Positions 51,721 to 60,346 of a stretch of DNA of 64,000 bases are shown in pieces. How positions within the stretch are numbered: the stretch's first letter is position 1; every line of letters begins with the position of its first letter. The stretch covers positions 5,208,001-5,272,000 of the forward strand of contig NZ_CP049143.1 in assembly GCF_011044495.1 (NCBI RefSeq), in the 5' to 3' direction. This stretch comes from Roseimicrobium sp. ORNL1. Its GTDB lineage: Bacteria > Verrucomicrobiota > Verrucomicrobiia > Verrucomicrobiales > Verrucomicrobiaceae. The position numbers and the translations under genes were made by a program. Under the pieces are notes generated by a model that was not told the DNA's origin, made no database searches, and saw only the letters and a program-made list of their open reading frames with translations.

Positions 51721-53082
51721 ATGAAAAGCACTCTCTTACTCTCCGCCTTTGCCTTGATGGCCGGCTTCACCTCTGCCGCGGAACCACCCGCAGGCTTCAC
51801 GACTCTCTTCAACCAGAAAGACCTCAGCGGCTGGCGCGGCGGCAGTACGTTTGACCATCGCAAGCTTCTCGAAATGCCGGAAGCCGAGCGCAAGGCGCAG
51901 ATCGAAAAGTGGACCGCCAAGATGATGGAGGTCAGCGACAAGACCGGCAAACCCCACTGGTATGTGGAAGGTGATGAACTGGTGAACGACGGCTTCGGTG
52001 ACTACGCCACCACGGAAAAGGACTACGGCGACTTCGAACTCCTCGTGGAGTACAAGACCGTGCCCAAGGCGGACAGTGGCATCTACCTCCGCGGCGTGCC
52101 CCAGGTGCAGATCTGGGACTCCACCGAGAACGATGAGAAGGCTGTGGGCCTCGGCAAGCCCAAGGGCTCCGGTGGTCTCTGGAACAACGCCGCAGGCAAC
52201 CCCGGCAAGGACCCGCTCGTGAAGGCGGACAAGGGCTTCGGCGAATGGAACAAATTCCGCATCGTCATGGTGGGCAGCCGCGTGAGCGCCTGGCTCAACG
52301 ACCAACTCGTGGTGGACCACGCCATCCTGGAAAACTATTACGACAAGAAGCTTCCCAAGGAACAGCAGCGCCCCATCCCTGCGAAGGGTCCCATCCAACT
52401 CCAGACACATGGCGGCGAAATCCGCTGGAGGAATATCTTCCTCCGCGAGATCGGCGCTGAAGAAGCGAACAAGATCCTCTCCAGCAAGGGCGGCGAAGGA
52501 TTCAAGAGCGTGTGGAATGGCAAGGACTTCGATGGCTGGGCTGGTCCCCTGGAGAACTATGAAGTTGTGGATGGCGCGGTCCGCTGCAAAGACAAGAAGG
52601 GTGGCACGGTGTACTGGAACCAGGATCTGAAGGACTTCGCCGCGCGTGTGGAAGTCAAGGTGCCCGCCGGTGGCAACAACGGCCTGGCGATTCGTTATCC
52701 CGGGCAGGGCGACACCGCCTATGTGGGCATGACCGAGCTCCAGGTGCTCGACGACAACGCCGAGAAGTACGCCAAGCTCGACCCACGCCAGTTTCACGGC
52801 AGTGCCTACGGCATGGTCGCCGCCCAGCGTGGCTACACCCGCCCCGCCGGTGAGTGGAACTTCCAGGAAGTCACCGTCCAGGGCAGCAACATCAAAGTGG
52901 AGCTCAATGGCACCGTGATCCTCGACGCGGACATCAGCAAGGTGGACCCGGCCACGGTCATGGGCTCCAAGCCCGACGCTCCCAAAGCTCATCCCGGTGT
53001 GAACCGCACCAACGGCTTCTTCGGCTTCGCCGGCCACAGCGATCCGGTGAGCTTCCGTGCTGTACAGGTCAAGAGCCTGTAG
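51721..53082 (+). CDS. Exported tandem DUF1080 (3-keto-disaccharide hydrolase-like) protein
   Basis: A 453-residue exported protein with two DUF1080 copies. ATG 51721 gives a Sec signal (1-19, ending GFTSA); an in-frame extension further upstream overlaps trpF and is not used. Copy one (about 24-235) opens GFTTLFNQKDLSGWRGG and contains YKTVPKADSGIYLRGVPQVQ; copy two (about 255-452) opens GFKSVWNGKDFDGWAGPLEN and contains VPAGGNNGLAIRYPG and VELNGTVILDADIS. Family members hydrolyse 3-keto-glycosides; the concanavalin-like fold is shared with carbohydrate enzymes. A very strong terminator follows. Confidence 0.85.
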   Translation: MKSTLLLSAFALMAGFTSAAEPPAGFTTLFNQKDLSGWRGGSTFDHRKLLEMPEAERKAQIEKWTAKMMEVSDKTGKPHWYVEGDELVNDGFGDYATTEKDYGDFELLVEYKTVPKADSGIYLRGVPQVQIWDSTENDEKAVGLGKPKGSGGLWNNAAGNPGKDPLVKADKGFGEWNKFRIVMVGSRVSAWLNDQLVVDHAILENYYDKKLPKEQQRPIPAKGPIQLQTHGGEIRWRNIFLREIGAEEANKILSSKGGEGFKSVWNGKDFDGWAGPLENYEVVDGAVRCKDKKGGTVYWNQDLKDFAARVEVKVPAGGNNGLAIRYPGQGDTAYVGMTELQVLDDNAEKYAKLDPRQFHGSAYGMVAAQRGYTRPAGEWNFQEVTVQGSNIKVELNGTVILDADISKVDPATVMGSKPDAPKAHPGVNRTNGFFGFAGHSDPVSFRAVQVKSL

Positions 53083-53118
53083 TTCACGACCGCAATCGAC
53101 AGATTGAACTGAACTGAA

Positions 53119-53157
53119 CAAACACGGCGTCCATAAAGGACGCCGTGTTTGTTTTTT
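53119..53157 (+). terminator. Strong Rho-independent terminator of the DUF1080 gene
   Basis: CAAACACGGCGTCC (53119-53132) pairs perfectly with GGACGCCGTGTTTG (53138-53151) around ATAAA and is followed by six T residues. Confidence 0.93.
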
Positions 53158-53304
53158 GGCTCACGGCAGACCAAGTTCTTTGATGCAAAACCGTGCAGCG
53201 GCCCCATATTCGCCATGGAGAAACTTCGCCGCTGCACTGAAGGCAGTGGCATGCCGTGACATCATCTCGAGCACGGACGTGGCACAGCAACGAGACGACA
53301 CACC

Positions 53305-55503
53305 ATGAATCCGCAAGAAGACAACCGGAGCATTCCAGAACTGCTCCAAGACCTTGCCAGTTCCACCACCGAACGCCCCGAAGGCATCGTGGACTGGATG
53401 CACTACGGATTCAGGTTGCGCTGTGCAGGCATGTGGGACCCGGCGGTCCGGTATGCGACGTTGGACAGCTTGGAAGAGTTGGCTCTCAGCCTGTCCGAAA
53501 ATGCCGTAGCTCAACTCACGCCTCTCTTCGAGCAACGTGCCTGGATGGCTGGCAGACACGACCTACGGACCCTCGCCGACCTGCTCTGGCCAAGAATCTC
53601 GCCCGCCGCGCAGGGAAATTTCCTCGCCGGAGCGATGCAACTCCTGGAAGGCGATGCGTTCTCCGCGTCAGCGAAGGCAGACGATCTCTCCACCTGGATT
53701 CTTCAACGCCTGCCTATGACAGGGCTGGAGGCTCCGGCGGCAGCCGAAATTGGGGCCTACGCGATCATCTGCAAAAACTACACCCTGCTGCAATGCCTGC
53801 TCAACCGGGATGACTTGCCGGAAGGTCCGGTACCAAGGTTCAGCGGTTACCGGGACCAACTTCGCTTCGAGGAACAGCTTTCGCAGCAAAGTACATGCGT
53901 CCTCGACGTGCTCCTGGAAGCTGCCATTCGATGCGTGCGCTCCGAAGCCGTGCAGCTCCTGCTTGAGCGTGGTGCGAATCCCAACATCCCCTGCTGGATC
54001 CTGGAGCGCAACTTCAACGAATGGCACAGCGCCCTCTCTTATGCGATTCAAGAAGGGCGGGAAAAGAGCAGAGAAGGAGCACAGAAAATCGTCGGATTGC
54101 TGTTGTCGCATGGAGCAGATCCCCAGGGGCTCGAATGTGCGGGGAGGAATCTGCCGCTGATGCTGGCCATCCAACAGCGAGACTGGGCTCTTGCGGACCT
54201 GCTTCTGGATTTGGGTGCGACATTTGAAGGCGGCCAGCCCTACGAAGAAAATAGCCACGGGCACAAGGGGAAGGTCATTTCCGAAGTGCACCTCACGATG
54301 GGATACCGCGAGGAGGACCTGCAGTGGGTGGATCAGAAGCTCTCACCTCTAATATCTCTCGCAAAACCATGGGAGATTCCTCTCTTTCTCCAAGGCGATG
54401 GCCAAGGCGGGCACATCATTACATTTTTGGGCAATCTCGCGTCTGACCAGCACATAGCCCAATTGAGAAAGTATGAAGCAAAGGGACTGGGCACCACGCT
54501 CACGCCCATGCTCCTGCTCAATCTCATCAACGGAGGATGCTACGAGGCGCTGCGGCACCTTCTGCGGAACAATCCCGACATCGGGCGAATTATGTTCCGC
54601 ATCCGGCGGCGCAAACCTGACTTTGCCACGCAGGGAAATGAGCTGATGCGGTGTGTGCCAGAGCATGATGGCTCCCATACGCTATCTGGGTTCCACCCCT
54701 GCGAAGAAACCGCGCTCACTCTTCCGGATGGCACTCGCGTGCATGCGTGGCTGGATTGCGTTGCGCCACCCGCGCATAGTCATGGCCCGATAAGCCCGGG
54801 ATGCTTTTGGCTGCAGACCATTTCGGCGGACCATCGCCGCTGGGGGGAACACCTGAAGACCATCCGCACGCGTCGCGTTTGGCGCGCCGTGAAGGTGCCA
54901 AAGAACGACTACCAACTCGAAGATCTCATCCCCCTGGTCAAGGAGGTGAATGACACTTTCTTTTTGCTGGGCATCACCCTCCGCTCATTGAGTTTTGGTC
55001 AGAAGTTGCCTGGCACCTGGAAGGAGTGTGTCGAGGTCTGGAAGAATGGAGTCTCCACACACCTGATACGTGAACAGTTCGTGGAACGCATGACCGCCCA
55101 AATGTCCATGAATGTGGACGCTCCGAGGCCGGTCCTTGGTGAGAAGGACTTGAAAGCCTACCCTCCCGAATTCTGGCCTTATCTGCTCAGGCTGGACGAT
55201 GGCACTATCGGCATGACTCCGGACGGCTGCCGTCTCAAGCCGGACATGCTGGACCTCTACGAGGTGTGGGCGCGACAGAACAAACCCGACAAAAATCTCC
55301 CAATCGATCCAAGATTACTGGCCTGGAAGATGTGGCCGCAGATCCCAGTGGAACTGCGTCCCTTTTTCCACTTCGACGAATTGTTCCAGAAGCCGTCGGT
55401 GCGTCACAATGCCCGCAATCCCTACGAAGAAGAAATGATTCGTGCAGCCGTGCAGTGGAATAACGAATGGATGATGAAATCGCTCAAGGAGGCCGGTCTG
55501 TAG
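53305..55503 (+). CDS. Large hypothetical protein with ankyrin-like repeats
   Basis: A 732-residue soluble protein. Residues about 195-305 carry ankyrin-like pieces: VLLEAAIRCVRSEAVQLLLE followed by RGANPNIP, then GLLLSHGADPQGL and ADLLLDLGATFEGG. The first 190 residues are helical (LLQDLASSTTERPEGIVDWM). The last 350 residues are not recognised and contain RRVWRAVKVPKNDYQLEDLI and PPEFWPYLLRLDDGTIGMTP, a block that may be an effector or a partner-binding domain. Position after a terminator suggests its own promoter. Function is unknown. Confidence 0.75.
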   Translation: MNPQEDNRSIPELLQDLASSTTERPEGIVDWMHYGFRLRCAGMWDPAVRYATLDSLEELALSLSENAVAQLTPLFEQRAWMAGRHDLRTLADLLWPRISPAAQGNFLAGAMQLLEGDAFSASAKADDLSTWILQRLPMTGLEAPAAAEIGAYAIICKNYTLLQCLLNRDDLPEGPVPRFSGYRDQLRFEEQLSQQSTCVLDVLLEAAIRCVRSEAVQLLLERGANPNIPCWILERNFNEWHSALSYAIQEGREKSREGAQKIVGLLLSHGADPQGLECAGRNLPLMLAIQQRDWALADLLLDLGATFEGGQPYEENSHGHKGKVISEVHLTMGYREEDLQWVDQKLSPLISLAKPWEIPLFLQGDGQGGHIITFLGNLASDQHIAQLRKYEAKGLGTTLTPMLLLNLINGGCYEALRHLLRNNPDIGRIMFRIRRRKPDFATQGNELMRCVPEHDGSHTLSGFHPCEETALTLPDGTRVHAWLDCVAPPAHSHGPISPGCFWLQTISADHRRWGEHLKTIRTRRVWRAVKVPKNDYQLEDLIPLVKEVNDTFFLLGITLRSLSFGQKLPGTWKECVEVWKNGVSTHLIREQFVERMTAQMSMNVDAPRPVLGEKDLKAYPPEFWPYLLRLDDGTIGMTPDGCRLKPDMLDLYEVWARQNKPDKNLPIDPRLLAWKMWPQIPVELRPFFHFDELFQKPSVRHNARNPYEEEMIRAAVQWNNEWMMKSLKEAGL

Positions 55504-55519
55504 CACCCAAAAGCCACGC

Positions 55520-56374
55520 TCAATCGAGATGACGGTGGAAGAACTCCGCCACCTCAGCGACCTCGGTTTGCCCAATGCTAAACCAGTGTGCCTTGTTCGG
55601 GAACACCTTGAGCGTTGATTCCACGCCGTTCTTTTTCAGCGCGGCATCAAGCTCCTCGCTTTGCTGGACGGGAACAAGGGGATCAAGACGGCCATGGAGA
55701 ATCAGAAAGGGCGCCGCGCCCGGGCGCACGTTAAATGTGGGGCTCGCTTCTGCGGCGAGATCATTGTGTTCCGGTAGCCGTGCCCGAATCAGATTGGCGA
55801 TGGTGCGGTTTCCGGTCCACGCGTGCTTCTCATACAGCGTGACGAGATTTGCCGGAGGTGACAAGGCGCACACAGCGCGGACATCCGGAGGGCCATCGAG
55901 AACGCCAAGGAGCGCGGCGATGTGAGCGCCGGCGGATTCTCCGCTCACCCCGATGCGGGAGCCGTCCACGCCATAGCGCGCTCCATTCTTCTGCAGCCAC
56001 GCGACGGCCGCGCGTGCATCATGCAATTGCGCAGGGAACGGAGCTTCCTTGCTGAAGCGGTACTCGATGGAAGCGACCGCCAACCCGTGACGGGAGAGCT
56101 CCCGGAGCACCACGTGGATGTCCTTCCATCCGAACTTCCAGCTTCCGCCATACATCCAGATCACCACGGGCGGTGGCTCATTGCTCTTGGTTTCCGGGAC
56201 GTAGAGATTCAGCTTCAAATCACGCTGAGGTGTCCGGGCGAAGACAATGTCGCGGTGCACCTTCTCACCGGAGTGAGAAGGGACGTATCCCACACAGCTT
56301 GTCAGCAAGCCCATGATCAGGAGCAACAGGCTCCATGATAACAAACGTGCGCCTGTCGGGAGGTGGCGGTGCAT
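55520..56374 (-). CDS. Lipoprotein alpha/beta hydrolase (esterase-like)
   Basis: A 284-residue predicted outer- or inner-membrane lipoprotein. The lipobox is LLTSC with Cys27. The hydrolase has an oxyanion-type MYGGSWK (74-80), nucleophile Ser147 in G-E-S-A-G, Asp in GRLDPLVPVQQ and His in NKAHWF, completing the triad. The pattern fits BD-FAE/esterase-type carboxylesterases that act on acetylated or feruloylated sugars or small esters. It is convergent with the ankyrin-like gene, with 16 bases between stop codons. Confidence 0.85.
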   Translation of the reverse strand: MHRHLPTGARLLSWSLLLLIMGLLTSCVGYVPSHSGEKVHRDIVFARTPQRDLKLNLYVPETKSNEPPPVVIWMYGGSWKFGWKDIHVVLRELSRHGLAVASIEYRFSKEAPFPAQLHDARAAVAWLQKNGARYGVDGSRIGVSGESAGAHIAALLGVLDGPPDVRAVCALSPPANLVTLYEKHAWTGNRTIANLIRARLPEHNDLAAEASPTFNVRPGAAPFLILHGRLDPLVPVQQSEELDAALKKNGVESTLKVFPNKAHWFSIGQTEVAEVAEFFHRHLD

Positions 56375-56487
56375 ACCAGGATCTTAAACGAGGGTGAGGT
56401 GGGTTTTGGGTGCCATCAAGGAACGTAGCGCAAAGGGAACAGGAAAACATTCTGGCGAATGTGCGGATGCTGACGCGCAGAGTCCTT

Positions 56488-56653
56488 GGACTGCGTGCAG
56501 CCCTGCTGCCGCTTTGAAGAGTCCGCAGCCCGCTGCGGCGATGACAACACTCGCACATAAAGTGACATGTCCGGAGAGCTTGGCGACTTCGTCGCGGTAG
56601 GGCGTGCAGCAGGCTGCACTTTAGAAAAGCGGCAGCAGGGCTGTACGCAGTCC
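56488..56653. repeat. MITE-like inverted repeat (28-base arms) in a gene-free gap
   Basis: GGACTGCGTGCAGCCCTGCT (from 56488, arm to 56515) recurs as its reverse complement at 56626-56653 with one mismatch. The interior holds two perfect small hairpins, CCGCAGC-CC-GCTGCGG (56523-56538) and GTGCAGC-AG-GCTGCAC (56604-56619). It lies in the 366-base gap before xseA's stop codon; the rest of that gap shows no gene. It may be a non-autonomous element or long terminator. Confidence 0.7.
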
Positions 56654-56740
56654 AGAGCCTTCGGCACAGCTTCGAGATCGTTACCTGACGTTCGTGTACA
56701 TTTGAAACACAGACCCGCGCCTCCTCCTTGAGACCTGGCC

Positions 56741-58087
56741 TCATTTATTCCCCGTCGCCACGCTGGAGACACTGCCATTGGCAAACTTCGTGATGAGCAT
56801 GTCTCCCACGCGCACCTTCGTTGCATCCGAGATGGCCTTCCCAGTGGGGTCGGTAGTCATGGAGAAGCCGCGCGCGAGCACGCCATCCGGGCCAAGGCTC
56901 TTCAGCAGCTTGCGCATGGCACGGATGCGTTCGTCCTCTTGATTGATGCGCTGGCGCACGACGCTGGCGAGGCGATGCTGCAGGAGATCCATGCGATGCC
57001 CGGCGTCACTCAGCAGCCGAGTGGGCTGGAAACGCTCCAGCGCATGCTGGTGGTGGATGAGCGTGTCTTCGATTTCACGCCAGAAACCCGACAGCGCATC
57101 ATGGAAGCCGCTTTCCGCATCGTCCACACGCTGCTCGGCATCACGCAACAAACGCACGGGCTCACGGTGGAGCGCGCCCTTGTCCATGAGTTCCAGCACG
57201 CGTTCATGCTGCTCAAGCGTGGTATTCACCCGGTAGGCGAGCCGCTTGTCGAGCGCCTCGAAATGGCGGCGTAGTTCGGTGACATCGGGCGCAAGCAACT
57301 CTGCAGCCGCACTCGGTGTGGGGGCACGCAGGTCCGCCACGAAGTCGGCGATGGTAAAATCGATCTCATGCCCCACCGCCGAGATGATGGGAATCTCCGA
57401 GGCGAAAATGGCGCGGGCCACCACCTCTTCGTTGAAATTCCACAGGTCCTCCAAGCTGCCACCGCCACGTCCCACGACGATGGTATCCGGCACCGGCAGG
57501 TCGATTTCCTCCGCGCGGTTCAGTAATTGAATCGCCTTTGCGATTTCCTGTTCCGCGCCCTGTCCCTGCACGCGCACGGGGAAGACCAGCACGCGCACCC
57601 AGGGAGCGCGGCGCGTGAGGATGTTCAGCATGTCGCGGATGGCCGCACCCGTGGGTGAAGTGACCAGCGCCACACACCGCGGGAATTTCGGAATGGGCTT
57701 CTTCCATTCCATGTCAAAGAGGCCCTCTTCCGCGAGCTTCAGCTTCAGGGCCTCGAAGCGCTGCTGCAGACTCCCCTGCCCCTTCGGCTGCACGGTGCGG
57801 ACGATGATCTGGTAGTTCCCGCGCGCCTCGTACACGGTGAGCCCGCCGAAGAGCTGCACCTGCATGCCATCCCGCAGCGGCATGGGCAGGCGCGCGCCGG
57901 CATTGCGGAAGAGCACACAGGAGATCTGCGCCGTTTCGTCCTTCAGGGTGAAATACTGGTGCCCGGAGCTCTGCAGACGGTGGTTGCTGATTTCTCCCTC
58001 GACCCAGACATCTCCCACCTGCTCCTCCAAGAGTGAGCGGATGGTGCGAGTGAGAGCGGAAACAGTGAGGACAGCAGGATCAGGCAT
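56741..58087 (-). CDS. xseA: Exodeoxyribonuclease VII large subunit
   Basis: Nuclease subunit that cuts single-stranded DNA in both directions. The 448-residue protein has the N-terminal OB fold (about 5-105, VGDVWVEGEISNHRLQSSGH then YFTLKDETAQISCVLF), and the nuclease core with TSPTGAAIRDMLNIL, VVGRGGGSLEDLWNFNEE and AVGHEIDFTIADFVADLRAP. A long coiled coil (about 280-400) and the end LARGFSMTTDPTGKAI follow. The small subunit gene xseB is not visible beside it. Start ATG 58087. Confidence 0.95.
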   Translation of the reverse strand: MPDPAVLTVSALTRTIRSLLEEQVGDVWVEGEISNHRLQSSGHQYFTLKDETAQISCVLFRNAGARLPMPLRDGMQVQLFGGLTVYEARGNYQIIVRTVQPKGQGSLQQRFEALKLKLAEEGLFDMEWKKPIPKFPRCVALVTSPTGAAIRDMLNILTRRAPWVRVLVFPVRVQGQGAEQEIAKAIQLLNRAEEIDLPVPDTIVVGRGGGSLEDLWNFNEEVVARAIFASEIPIISAVGHEIDFTIADFVADLRAPTPSAAAELLAPDVTELRRHFEALDKRLAYRVNTTLEQHERVLELMDKGALHREPVRLLRDAEQRVDDAESGFHDALSGFWREIEDTLIHHQHALERFQPTRLLSDAGHRMDLLQHRLASVVRQRINQEDERIRAMRKLLKSLGPDGVLARGFSMTTDPTGKAISDATKVRVGDMLITKFANGSVSSVATGNK

Positions 58088-58153
58088 GAAAGGTGGCTGT
58101 GCTACCGCTTAGGGGATGGCGGAGTCGGGGTCAAGCCTTCACCCATCCTTTCG

Positions 58154-59095
58154 TCAGGTCGAGCGCAGGGCGCGCACATATTCCCATGCCGCCACCACCA
58201 TTCCCCTGGCGTCGTGCCACACATCCGCCCAGTTGGCGGTGGGAGACGCCACGATGAAGAGGGCACCAACGAGTGCCAGGTTCGTGAGGAAGATCAGGAT
58301 GATGGAGAAGAACTCCCCGTTGTGCGCGAGATCGCTCTGCTCGGTGCGCAGCACCTCAAGGGTGAATGTGATGTGAAAGCACCACGTCATGCCCACGAAG
58401 AAATACACCAGCCAGGCCCAGCGAATCCACATCGTCACGTCCACGAACGGCAGGGTCCACATGACATCCCCGTGCATGTCCACAAAGGCCTCCAGCAATC
58501 CGTAGATGGCAAACACCACCACGGTATAGAGCGGCACCAGATATGGTGAGAGCGTGATGAGCACATTGGTCTTGTCCGTCTCGACATAACCACCCTCATC
58601 AGACACGTGCATGGCGTGCACCTTCCCGCCGCTGAGTCGTGTGGCGATCACATGGGTGAACTCATGGGCGAAGACATAGAGCCAGGCCGGCTGCATGCGG
58701 AACCAACCCAATACAAACCAGAGCATGCAGCCGAAGGCAAAGAACCAGAAGCCCTCCGACTTCCAGAATTTTCCATCCACCGTGGCGCGGAAGAAGAGCT
58801 CCAGCAGCGTGACCACCGCCACGATGCACACCGGCACGAGGAAGAGACCCACCACGAGCTTCCGCTTCTGCCCCGTGGGTGGGATGGCCATGGGGTCGAA
58901 GTCATCATCCACGAAGCTGGCATCCCCCGCCTGCTGAAAGTCGGGCTCCGCGTAGTTCGGATTGCTGCGGCGCGCGTCAATGAGCTCCTTCTCATGCGCC
59001 GCTTTCAGGCGCATCTTTTCGCTCTTGCCGCCGCCCCCCTTGGCGGTGCGCCGGCTCTTCGCCTGCTTCTGCTGGGCCTGACGGTGCGCGCTCAT
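58154..59095 (-). CDS. Polytopic membrane protein with HEFTH zinc-protease-like motif
   Basis: A 313-residue membrane protein with a charged N-terminal tail (1-75) and about six to seven hydrophobic segments. H144-E145-F-T-H148 lies in the third segment, matching the HExxH motif of M50-type intramembrane or M50B-like metalloproteases; the following RLSGGKVHAMHVSDEGGYVE resembles the Gly-rich turn seen after that motif. The third metal ligand expected in a later helix is not identifiable, so catalysis is uncertain. It is downstream of galE on the same strand and convergent to none. Confidence 0.7.
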   Translation of the reverse strand: MSAHRQAQQKQAKSRRTAKGGGGKSEKMRLKAAHEKELIDARRSNPNYAEPDFQQAGDASFVDDDFDPMAIPPTGQKRKLVVGLFLVPVCIVAVVTLLELFFRATVDGKFWKSEGFWFFAFGCMLWFVLGWFRMQPAWLYVFAHEFTHVIATRLSGGKVHAMHVSDEGGYVETDKTNVLITLSPYLVPLYTVVVFAIYGLLEAFVDMHGDVMWTLPFVDVTMWIRWAWLVYFFVGMTWCFHITFTLEVLRTEQSDLAHNGEFFSIILIFLTNLALVGALFIVASPTANWADVWHDARGMVVAAWEYVRALRST

Positions 59096-59182
59096 CGCGG
59101 GAATGCCGCCGGTGTGGCCAGCCCTCCCGTGGGCCGCCAGGACTGGCGGCCGTTCGCACTCCTCTGGGCAGGTGGGATCATG

Positions 59183-60193
59183 TCACAAGACAGCGGCGTA
59201 GCGTCCCTTCCGGGGACCAGTCATCCATTTCCAGGCGGATTCAATGTGCTCTTGCGGTTCTTTGTGCCGGGCCTCCCAGCCCAGCAGGGCCTTGGCCTTG
59301 GCGGGGTCGGCCACCAGTTCCGGGGGATCGCCCGCACGGCGGGGGCCGTAGGTCACAGGGATGGTCTTCCCGGTCACCCGCTCTGCAGTGGAGATGATTT
59401 CACGCACGCTGAAGCCTCGTCCGGTGCCGAGATTCACGGCAACGCTCTCGCCACCCTTCCGCAGATGCTCCAGAGCCAGGGCATGGGCGTCCGCCAGGTC
59501 ATTCACGTGAATATAGTCACGGATGCAGGTGCCATCGGGCGTGGGATAGTCCGTGCCGAAGACGGTGATGCTCTCAATCTCCCCTGTCGCGGCCATGAGG
59601 ATGCGCGGGATGAGATGCGTCTCGGGATCATGGTCCTCGCCGATCTCACCATCGGGGTCACAGCCACTGGCATTAAAATAGCGGAGGAAGACCGACTTCA
59701 GTCCCCAAGCCGTGTCGCAATCCTTCAGCACGCGCTCCAGCATTTGTTTGCTGGCGCCATACGGGTTCACAGGGTCCTGCGGGTGGGTCTCGTTCATGGG
59801 GATGAACTGCGGATTCCCATACGTGGCGCAGGTGGAGGAAAAGATGAATTCCTTCACCCCGTGACGCTGCATGGCCTCCAGCAGAGTGAGCGGGGCGGCG
59901 AGGTTGTTCCGGTAGTACTTGAGCGGGTCCGTGACCGACTCTCCCACGTAAGCGAAAGCGGCAAAATGCAGGACAGCCTCCGGCTGGTGCTCGGCAAAAA
60001 GCTTCTCCACCAGAGCGGCATCTGCCATATCCCCCTCCACCAGGGTCACGCGATCCAGCGGCAGGGCATCACGATGGCCAAAGACGAGGTTGTCCAACAC
60101 GACAACCTTCTCCCCCCGCTTGAGCAGTTGCTTGACGGTGTGGGAACCGATGTAACCAGCGCCGCCGGTGATGAGGAGGGTACCTTTTGCCAT
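59183..60193 (-). CDS. galE: UDP-glucose 4-epimerase
   Basis: Interconverts UDP-glucose and UDP-galactose. ATG 60193 gives 336 residues with the NAD-binding ITGGAGYIGSH (8-18), the substrate loop FSSTCATYGNP and catalytic Tyr145/Lys149 in NPYGASK. Other family marks are HFAAFAYVGESV, LRYFNASGCDPDGEIGEDHD and GTGRGFSVREII. A TTG at 60229 would add a non-family leader. It is divergent from the Gfo/Idh/MocA gene. Confidence 0.94.
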   Translation of the reverse strand: MAKGTLLITGGAGYIGSHTVKQLLKRGEKVVVLDNLVFGHRDALPLDRVTLVEGDMADAALVEKLFAEHQPEAVLHFAAFAYVGESVTDPLKYYRNNLAAPLTLLEAMQRHGVKEFIFSSTCATYGNPQFIPMNETHPQDPVNPYGASKQMLERVLKDCDTAWGLKSVFLRYFNASGCDPDGEIGEDHDPETHLIPRILMAATGEIESITVFGTDYPTPDGTCIRDYIHVNDLADAHALALEHLRKGGESVAVNLGTGRGFSVREIISTAERVTGKTIPVTYGPRRAGDPPELVADPAKAKALLGWEARHKEPQEHIESAWKWMTGPRKGRYAAVL

Positions 60194-60346
60194 GAGCCAA
60201 GATTTCAAGCCATGTGAATAACTTGCCAAGCGAAAAACTAAAATCCCGGATCACTTCCAGTCTTTCACCGCATGACTTCGGGACGTCATTTAATGTTTAT
60301 AATTTGGGATTTGCACCCCGCGAAGCCCCCTTATACGCTCAACCTC

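Noticed and set aside
53161-53290. Possible small minus-strand gene or remnant after the DUF1080 terminator
   Set aside because: The last 35 codons look protein-like, but the frame continues antisense into the ankyrin gene and has no clear start or ribosome site.
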